Positions 58,315 through 64,000 of a stretch of DNA of 64,000 nucleotides are shown here, in pieces (the stretch's first letter is position 1; each line of letters begins with the position of its first letter). This DNA is from Nocardia veterana NBRC 100344 (lineage in GTDB: Bacteria; Actinomycetota; Actinomycetes; Mycobacteriales; Mycobacteriaceae). A program made the position numbers and the translations under genes. The stretch is from the NCBI RefSeq assembly GCF_000308855.1, contig NZ_BAGM01000095.1, positions 78,688 through 142,687 of the forward strand. Direction: 5' to 3'. Under the pieces are notes generated by a model. That model was not told the origin of the DNA. It did not search any database and was given only the letters and a program-made list of their open reading frames with translations.

Positions 58315-60363
58315 ATGGCGTCCTACGACGAACCGATCACCGAAGAACCCGTAATCGAGACGCTCGACGATATGTCCCCGCCGCGCGATGCCCTGCCGGA
58401 CATCTCCGATGCCGAGGTCTCGGCGAACTACCTGCCGATCTCCGCCGGTGTCGTCCACAAATCGTCGTATCCGCCGATCGACGACTACGCCTTCCTGTCC
58501 GACTGCGAAACCAACTGCCTGATCGCCCGCAACGGCGCGGTGGAGTGGATGTGCTTGCCGCGCCCGGATTCCCCCAGCGTGTTCGGGGCGATGCTGGACC
58601 GCAGCGCCGGCCACTTCCGCCTCGGCCCGTACGGGGTGAACGTGCCCGCCGCCCGGCGGTATCTCCCCGGCGGGATGATCGTGGAGACCACGTGGCAGAC
58701 CGACACCGGCTGGATCATCGTCCGGGACGCCCTGGTGCTGGGCCCGTGGCACAACAACGACAAACGCAGCCGGACCTACCGCCGCACTCCGGAGGATTGG
58801 GACGCCGAACACATCCTGCTGCGCACGGTGAAATGCGTCAGCGGCGTGGTCGAGTTGGAGATGAGCTGCGAGCCGGCCTTCGACTATCACCGCGCTCCCG
58901 TGCAATGGGAATACACCGGCGAGGTCTACGAACGCGCCACCGCCACCGCGACCTGCGTCCACGACGAATTGCCCTGCGGTGAGCTGACACTCACCACCGA
59001 TATGCGACTGGGGCTCGAGGGCCGCGAGGCCCGGGCGCGCACCCGCATGCGCGAGGGCGACGAATTGTTCGTCGCCCTGTCGTGGTCGTCGCTGCCGGCG
59101 CCGCGCACCTTCGCCGAGGCGGCGGAGAAGATGTGGCAGACCACCGAATGCTGGCGACAGTGGATCACGCTCGGCAAATTCCCGGACCATCCCTGGCGTG
59201 GCTACCTGCAGCGCAGCGCGCTCACGCTCAAGGGGCTGATCTACTCCCCCACCGGCGCCCTGATGGCGGCCGCCACTACCTCGCTCCCGGAAACCCCTGG
59301 CGGCGAACGCAATTGGGATTACCGCTACAGCTGGGTTCGGGATTCCACCTTCGCCCTGTGGGGGTTGTACACCCTGGGGCTCAACCGCGAGGCCGACGAC
59401 TTCTTCGCGTTCCTGCACGATGTCGCCACCGCCGAAAACGGTGAAGCCCAACCGCTTCAGGTGCTGTACGGCATCGGCGGGGAACGAGATCTCGAGGAAT
59501 CCGAACTCCCGCACCTGCACGGCTACGACGGCGCCCAGCCGATCCGCATCGGCAACGGCGCGTTCCAACAGCAGCAGCACGACATCTGGGGCACCATCCT
59601 GGACTCGGTCTATCTGCATGTGAAGTCGCGCCAGCAGGTCCCAGAAACACTGTGGCCCATGCTGAAGCGGCAGGTGGAGGCGGCCATTCAGCACTGGCGG
59701 GAACCGGATCGCGGGATCTGGGAGGTGCGCGGCGAACCGCAGCATTTCACCTCCTCGAAGGTGATGTGCTGGGTCGCCCTGGACCGCGGAGCGAAGCTGG
59801 CCGAATTGCACGGCGAGGCCGACTACGCCGAGAAGTGGGCCGGCATCGCCGACGAGATCCACGCCGATGTGCTCGCACACGGTGTGAACGCGAACGGGAT
59901 CTTCACCCAGACCTACGGCGGGGACACGCTCGACGCCTCCCTGCTGCTGGTGCCGCTGCTGCGCTTCCTACCGCCCGACGATCCACGGGTGCGCGCGACG
60001 GTCCTGGCGATCGCGACCGATCTCACCCAGCACGGTCTGGTATTGCGCTATCGCACCGACACCACCGACGACGGCTTGACCGGCGCCGAAGGCACCTTCA
60101 CCATCTGCTCGTTCTGGCTGGTATCGGCGCTGGTGGAGATCGGCGAAGTGCGACGCGCCCGGCATCTGCTGGAGCGGTTGCTCGGCTATGCCAGCCCGCT
60201 GAAGCTCTATGCCGAGGAGATCGATCCGTACACGGGTCGCCACCTCGGCAACTTCCCGCAGGCGTTCACCCACCTGGCACTGATCAACGCGGTGATGCAC
60301 GTGATCCGCGCGGAACAGTCGACCGGCGCGGGCGGTTTCCGTCCGGCCCATCCGGCAGGCTGA
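58315..60363 (+). CDS. GH15-family trehalase
   Basis: The 682 residues match the actinobacterial GH15 trehalase (M. tuberculosis Rv2402 type), which hydrolyses trehalose to glucose. The first 260 residues form a beta-sandwich; the (alpha/alpha)6 barrel contains GERNWDYRYSWVRDSTFAL (with catalytic-region Asp/Trp) and later EEIDPYTGRHLGNFPQAFTHLALI. There is no signal peptide, so it is cytosolic, acting on internal trehalose. The ATG at 58315 follows an open but unconserved lead. Convergent with the dynamin-like gene, 32 bp apart. Confidence 0.9.
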   Translation: MASYDEPITEEPVIETLDDMSPPRDALPDISDAEVSANYLPISAGVVHKSSYPPIDDYAFLSDCETNCLIARNGAVEWMCLPRPDSPSVFGAMLDRSAGHFRLGPYGVNVPAARRYLPGGMIVETTWQTDTGWIIVRDALVLGPWHNNDKRSRTYRRTPEDWDAEHILLRTVKCVSGVVELEMSCEPAFDYHRAPVQWEYTGEVYERATATATCVHDELPCGELTLTTDMRLGLEGREARARTRMREGDELFVALSWSSLPAPRTFAEAAEKMWQTTECWRQWITLGKFPDHPWRGYLQRSALTLKGLIYSPTGALMAAATTSLPETPGGERNWDYRYSWVRDSTFALWGLYTLGLNREADDFFAFLHDVATAENGEAQPLQVLYGIGGERDLEESELPHLHGYDGAQPIRIGNGAFQQQQHDIWGTILDSVYLHVKSRQQVPETLWPMLKRQVEAAIQHWREPDRGIWEVRGEPQHFTSSKVMCWVALDRGAKLAELHGEADYAEKWAGIADEIHADVLAHGVNANGIFTQTYGGDTLDASLLLVPLLRFLPPDDPRVRATVLAIATDLTQHGLVLRYRTDTTDDGLTGAEGTFTICSFWLVSALVEIGEVRRARHLLERLLGYASPLKLYAEEIDPYTGRHLGNFPQAFTHLALINAVMHVIRAEQSTGAGGFRPAHPAG

Positions 60364-60395
60364 GCCGAACCGGAACCGCGGCCGAACCGGAAACG

Positions 60396-62180
60396 CTATG
60401 GCGCGTCGGCCGTTTCGCGGATCTCACGCAGTCGCACCAGGGACCGTTCGATCTCGGTGAGTCGGCGGTCGCGGCGCTCGGGCGAGTTGACCGCGGCCGC
60501 TTCCTCGGCGGCGCGCAGCGACTCGTCCACCGACCGCAGCGTCTGCCCCGCCAGATCGGTGAAGTGGTCACGCAGCGTGCGCTGCACTGCGCGCAAGCGA
60601 TGCCGCGACTCCTTGCCGACCTGGAAGATCACGTCGTCCATCAGCCGCGCGACGGCGACCTTGGCCTCGGCCTGGCGGCGTTCGCGGCGGAGTTTACGGT
60701 CCTCCCACAGCGCGTTGATGCCCAGCAGCGCGGCGGCGGCGCCCGAATACCAGTTCACCAGTGGCATTTTCAGCAGACTGGTCAGCAGGCCCACCATCAG
60801 CAGACCACCGTAGGACCCGCGCATGACATTGAGCAGGGACGAGGTGAAACTCACCTTCGCCGAGTCCAGCGGTTCCAGCGACGCCACCGGCTCCAGGACA
60901 TCAGCCGGATCCTCGAGCCGCAGATCGGGCAGCGGCACGTCCCGGGAGTCGGCGGGGAACTTCTCGGTGACCTGTTCGGCCAGTTCCACCGCCCGGTAGT
61001 GCGCGACGACGAAATTCTCCTCGACCGCCTCACAGATCCGCGAATCCAGATCCGCGCCGAACTCGTCCCAGTTGCGTGCGGGATCGTGCTTGGTGATCTC
61101 CGATTCGGCGTCGCGGACCAGGCTGCGCAGCCGGTGCCGCAGATCGTGCTCGATATCGGCCATCAGTTCCGAACAGCCGTCGGCGAGGGTGACCTGCCAG
61201 TTGGCGCTGCGCTGACGTAGATCGTCGGCCTCGGCGCGGGCCGCGCGCAGCTGATCGGTGATCGCACTGTAGCGGCGGGGATCGCGCAGCGTTTCGGCCT
61301 CGCTGCGCAAGGCCAACGCCAGATGATCGGTGATGGTGCGGATATCGCGCAACGCCGCCTCGCGCGCGACCGCGTCGGCCCGGGCCAGCACATAGCCTCG
61401 CAGATGATCGAGCAGTTGCGGGACACCGGATTCGATATCGCGGCGCTGGTCGTCTCGCGCCTGCATGTGCAGTTCGGCCGAGATCGGGGCGACCGCGAAA
61501 CCGAGGCCCGCATCGTCGAGCAGTTCCCGGTTGCGCTGCTGCACCTCGGCCCAGTGCGGATAGCGGTCGATCTTGTTGAGCACACACACCACCGTCGGGC
61601 ACACCTGGCGGATCCGCTGCAGCAGGGCGATCTGTTCGGCGGTGTATTCGGCAGCCGCATCGCACACATAGAGCACGGCGTCGGCGGCGGCGATCAGCGA
61701 CCAGGTGATCGGCGCGTCGGCGGGGGCGCCGGGCGCGTCCATCACAACGAACCCCTCGGCCAGCAGGTCGCTCGGTTCGGTGAATTCGGCCCGAATCACA
61801 CCCTCGGCCGCCAGCGCGGGACCCGGATTCAACGGATCCACCCGCTGGCGTTCGGTGCGTCCGCCCGGCAGCGAACGCACCAGCGTCGCAGTGGATTCCG
61901 GACCGTATTCGGCGATCACGGGCACGCTGATCGGACTGCCGGTGGCGCTGACCGCACTGCCGACCAGGCCGTTGACCAGCGTGCTCATCCCGTTCTTGGG
62001 TTCGCCGACCACCACCAGCCGCACCCGCGGATCGGCCACCCGCGCCCGCGACATGCCGAGCCGGGCGGTCAGATCCGTCCGGCCGGCGGCGCGGGTGAGG
62101 TCGAGCAGCTCATCGAGTTGCGCGAGCAACGGCGCCATCTCATCGGGGTGTTTGGCGCCGGCCGCCTCCACCGCGGTCAC
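60396..62180 (-). CDS. Dynamin-like GTPase, IniA/IniC type
   Basis: The 594-residue GTPase has P-loop VVVGEPKNGMSTLVNGL (about residues 57-73), a switch with MDAPGAPADAP, and G4 LNKID. A long helical stalk follows, then a hydrophobic pair (GSYGGLLMVGLLTSLLKMPL, WYSGAAAALLGINAL) near residues 450-490 that can insert in the membrane, and a basic coiled-coil end. Mycobacterial IniA and IniC are dynamin-like proteins that remodel membrane and are induced by cell-wall drugs. The GTG start overlaps the upstream stop (GTGA). Confidence 0.85.
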   Translation of the reverse strand: MTAVEAAGAKHPDEMAPLLAQLDELLDLTRAAGRTDLTARLGMSRARVADPRVRLVVVGEPKNGMSTLVNGLVGSAVSATGSPISVPVIAEYGPESTATLVRSLPGGRTERQRVDPLNPGPALAAEGVIRAEFTEPSDLLAEGFVVMDAPGAPADAPITWSLIAAADAVLYVCDAAAEYTAEQIALLQRIRQVCPTVVCVLNKIDRYPHWAEVQQRNRELLDDAGLGFAVAPISAELHMQARDDQRRDIESGVPQLLDHLRGYVLARADAVAREAALRDIRTITDHLALALRSEAETLRDPRRYSAITDQLRAARAEADDLRQRSANWQVTLADGCSELMADIEHDLRHRLRSLVRDAESEITKHDPARNWDEFGADLDSRICEAVEENFVVAHYRAVELAEQVTEKFPADSRDVPLPDLRLEDPADVLEPVASLEPLDSAKVSFTSSLLNVMRGSYGGLLMVGLLTSLLKMPLVNWYSGAAAALLGINALWEDRKLRRERRQAEAKVAVARLMDDVIFQVGKESRHRLRAVQRTLRDHFTDLAGQTLRSVDESLRAAEEAAAVNSPERRDRRLTEIERSLVRLREIRETADAP

Positions 62181-64000
62181 AGCGAGAGATGAAAATCGGG
62201 GACCGGGTGAACCGCGGAATGATGCAGTTCGCTGTAGGCGGACTCGTGCAGTCCACCGGTCAGTCCGGCCGAGGTACTCACCGGCCCGGTCCCGGTATCC
62301 GACCACAGCGAGACGTCGTAGGCATCCATCGCGTGGGCGGCGGGTTTCACCGGCGCGATATGGGCACCCGGCGCGGGGTCGATCGTGGTCGGCGGTTTCA
62401 CCACGGTCGGCGGATCCATCGGGACGGTGTGCGGCGCGATCCCGCCGGTATCGGGGGTGGGATTCGTGCCGTGCTGTCCGGTGGGCAGGGTCGGCTCGCG
62501 CGTCGGCAGGGTCTGGTCATGGCTCGGCGTCGAATGCTGGGTCGGCACATCCGGCGTCGGCAACTCACGGGTCGGCACCGAATCCTGGTCGGTGCCCGGC
62601 AGGCCGGAGCCGGCGGACGGCGTGGTGGAACCGTCGGCGGTGCCCGGGGCCGCGGTATCGGCACCGGACGAGGTACTCGGCGAATGGGTGCCGGTCCGCC
62701 CCGAATCGCCTTGTCCCGCATCCGAATTCGATGTGGTGGCGCCCGGGGTTCGAGTACCGGTGGGATCGGAGTCGGTGTCGCGCGGCAGGGTCACCGTCGG
62801 GGTGGTGCGATCGGTCGTGTCGGAGCCGGTGCTGTCGTGGCCGGTCGACGTCGTGGGCCGGTCGTGCTCGGAGGAGGTGCCGGGCCGGGTGGTGGGGTGT
62901 CCGCCGACGGTCGGCAGGCCGGAATGCCCCGCGCTCGGTGTGGTCGGCGCGGCCGGCGTCCTGGTCGGGTCGACGTCGTGGGCGGTGCCGGGACCGGACT
63001 TCGCGGTCGTGGTCGGTCCCTGCGGGGTCGGATCGATCGACCCGGAGGACTCGCCGCCGTGACGACCGGGCAACTCGGCGTCGGTTCCGAGATGCCGCGG
63101 GCGATCGTCGAACAAGGCCGGGACGGCGACCGCGGGCGCCGTCAGCGGCGAAGGCCCGGGATGGGCGGTGATCACATTCGCGATCGGGTGGCTGGCCGCT
63201 TCGGGCTGAATCGTGGTCTGCAACGGAGTCGTCGACACCGGCTGCACCGGGACCGGGGCCGGCGGCGGTGGCGGAGTCGGTGCGGCGACCACCGGAGTGG
63301 GCGAAACCGGTTGTGGCACAGCCACCGTGGGAACGGCACTCGCCGGTCCGGGCGCGAAGGCCGAGGCCCCGCCGGGTGCGGATGCGGCGGCCATCGGACC
63401 CGATTGCGGGGCCGGCACGGAACCGCCCGGCACCGCGCCGGCGGAGCCGGAGGACGCTGCGGCGCTGGAGTGCCCCGCGCTCGAATGTCCAGCGCTCGAA
63501 TGCCCGGCGCTCGTCGGCACGGCCGAGGCAGCGGCGGGATCGGCCGCTCCGATCGCGGGCGCGGCCCCGCCCTCGCCAGCCTGGGCCGGATCGGGATTCG
63601 CCCGGCCGAACTGGCCGGCCCAGGAGGTCCCCGACTGCGCTGCGTCCTCGGCGATCTGCTGCGTCCCCGGACCCAGCCACTGTCCGAAGTCGTCGAGTTG
63701 ATGACCGACGTCACCGACCGTCACGTCGACCGTGGTCTGCGCGGTCATCCAGATGCCGTCGAGCCCGATATGAGCGTCGACCTTCATATCCGTCTCGAGA
63801 AAGACGCCGAAACGGCCGCCCTCACCGATGCCGTCGAACGGCGCGGGCTGCGCATCGGACAATCCGTGCTCCAGCCCGAATCCGCCCGGTCCGAACCCGT
63901 TCATCCCGGGCAGATGCAACCCGTTGGTCCCCGGCAGGCCCATGCCGTGGCCGGGCAGCGGCGCGGTCGGGTGCGGGTCGGCGCCGGGCATCCCGAAGCC
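62177..64000 (-). CDS. IniB-like Pro/Thr/Gly-rich protein, partial (5' end outside window)
   Basis: The frame is open to the last base, so only the C-terminal 607 residues are seen. It begins Gly/Pro-rich (GMGLPGTNGLHLPGMNGFGPGGFG), followed by a folded-looking block of about 45 residues (VFLETDMKVDAHIGLDGIWMTAQ). Then come long Ala/Ser, Pro/Val and Thr/Pro/Ser/Gly low-complexity stretches and a short conserved end (SAYSELHHSAVHPVPDFHLSL). It precedes and is translationally coupled to the dynamin-like gene, as iniB precedes iniA in mycobacteria. The IniB assignment rests on place and composition. Confidence 0.6.
   Translation of the reverse strand, partial: GFGMPGADPHPTAPLPGHGMGLPGTNGLHLPGMNGFGPGGFGLEHGLSDAQPAPFDGIGEGGRFGVFLETDMKVDAHIGLDGIWMTAQTTVDVTVGDVGHQLDDFGQWLGPGTQQIAEDAAQSGTSWAGQFGRANPDPAQAGEGGAAPAIGAADPAAASAVPTSAGHSSAGHSSAGHSSAAASSGSAGAVPGGSVPAPQSGPMAAASAPGGASAFAPGPASAVPTVAVPQPVSPTPVVAAPTPPPPPAPVPVQPVSTTPLQTTIQPEAASHPIANVITAHPGPSPLTAPAVAVPALFDDRPRHLGTDAELPGRHGGESSGSIDPTPQGPTTTAKSGPGTAHDVDPTRTPAAPTTPSAGHSGLPTVGGHPTTRPGTSSEHDRPTTSTGHDSTGSDTTDRTTPTVTLPRDTDSDPTGTRTPGATTSNSDAGQGDSGRTGTHSPSTSSGADTAAPGTADGSTTPSAGSGLPGTDQDSVPTRELPTPDVPTQHSTPSHDQTLPTREPTLPTGQHGTNPTPDTGGIAPHTVPMDPPTVVKPPTTIDPAPGAHIAPVKPAAHAMDAYDVSLWSDTGTGPVSTSAGLTGGLHESAYSELHHSAVHPVPDFHLSL
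63462..63506. repeat. Three tandem 15-bp units inside the IniB-like gene
   Basis: Units at 63462-63476, 63477-63491 and 63492-63506 (core GCGCTCGAATG) encode repeated SAGHS pentapeptides. The second and third units are the most alike. Such in-frame units are prone to copy-number change. Confidence 0.75.

Noticed and set aside
57847..59880. Long minus-strand frame over the trehalase gene
   Set aside because: It is antisense to the GH15 trehalase. Only its last 25 codons (57847-57924) look real and are reported separately.
62385..63062. Plus-strand Val/Gly-rich frame opposite the IniB-like gene
   Set aside because: Low-complexity antisense of the Thr/Pro/Ser/Gly-rich region; no start signal and no protein-like pattern.

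Overview
This window is a piece of chromosome from a high-GC actinobacterium of the order Mycobacteriales, most likely a Nocardia. I infer this from protein sequences and gene order; no search was run. The core genes follow the order I remember from the Mycobacterium tuberculosis stretch around Rv2343c-Rv2402: dnaG-dgt-Rv2345-like, glyS/smtB/furB, uppS-recO-era-ybeY-phoH, rsmE-dnaJ2-hrcA, hemW, sirA-cysH, cysA-cysW-cysT-subI, trehalase. Lineage-specific genes are set between these blocks. I see no phage, insertion sequence, CRISPR array or rRNA, and one tRNA (Asn).

Layout. 1-3 kb: end of an unknown gene, a small membrane protein, tRNA-Asn with a terminator, a DUF6879 protein and an alpha/beta hydrolase. 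3-10 kb: dnaG, dgt, a YdcF-type membrane protein, a metallo-beta-lactamase-fold hydrolase, a TPM-domain envelope protein and a VOC protein. 10-14 kb: response regulator, histidine kinase and ABC exporter, transcribed toward low coordinates behind a perfect 11-bp inverted repeat. 14-18 kb: quinone oxidoreductase, a decayed metallohydrolase gene, glyS, and the smtB-zur zinc regulators behind a promoter with a dyad in its spacer. 18-22 kb: TetR and FAD monooxygenase around a shared operator, uppS, and an F420-type oxidoreductase behind a MerR-type promoter. 22-35 kb: recO, era, CorC-like, ybeY, phoH, LysR/MFS, rsmE, dnaJ, hrcA, hemW, with palindromic and direct repeats near phoH and ybeY.

35-41 kb: assimilatory sulfate reduction. 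cysD-cysN make APS, cysH reduces it to sulfite, sirA reduces sulfite to sulfide, and a chelatase probably makes the siroheme for sirA. A 30-codon cysteine-containing leader ORF precedes sirA. At 53-57 kb the sulfate importer operon subI-cysT-cysW-cysA is preceded by a second, different cysteine-containing leader ORF. Both leaders look leaderless (a -10 box 6-7 nt before the start codon), which suggests control by cysteine-responsive translation and attenuation.

41-53 kb: HAD phosphatase, WYL regulator and VOC protein around an operator, two Hsp70-like membrane-anchored ATPase-fold proteins that share an upstream 11-bp motif, an AurF-like diiron oxygenase paired with an FprB-type ferredoxin-NADP reductase, and a GntR-MFS pair. 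57-64 kb: small membrane proteins including a 25-residue one, a GH15 trehalase, a dynamin-like GTPase (IniA/IniC type) and, running off the end, a Pro/Thr/Gly-rich IniB-like protein.
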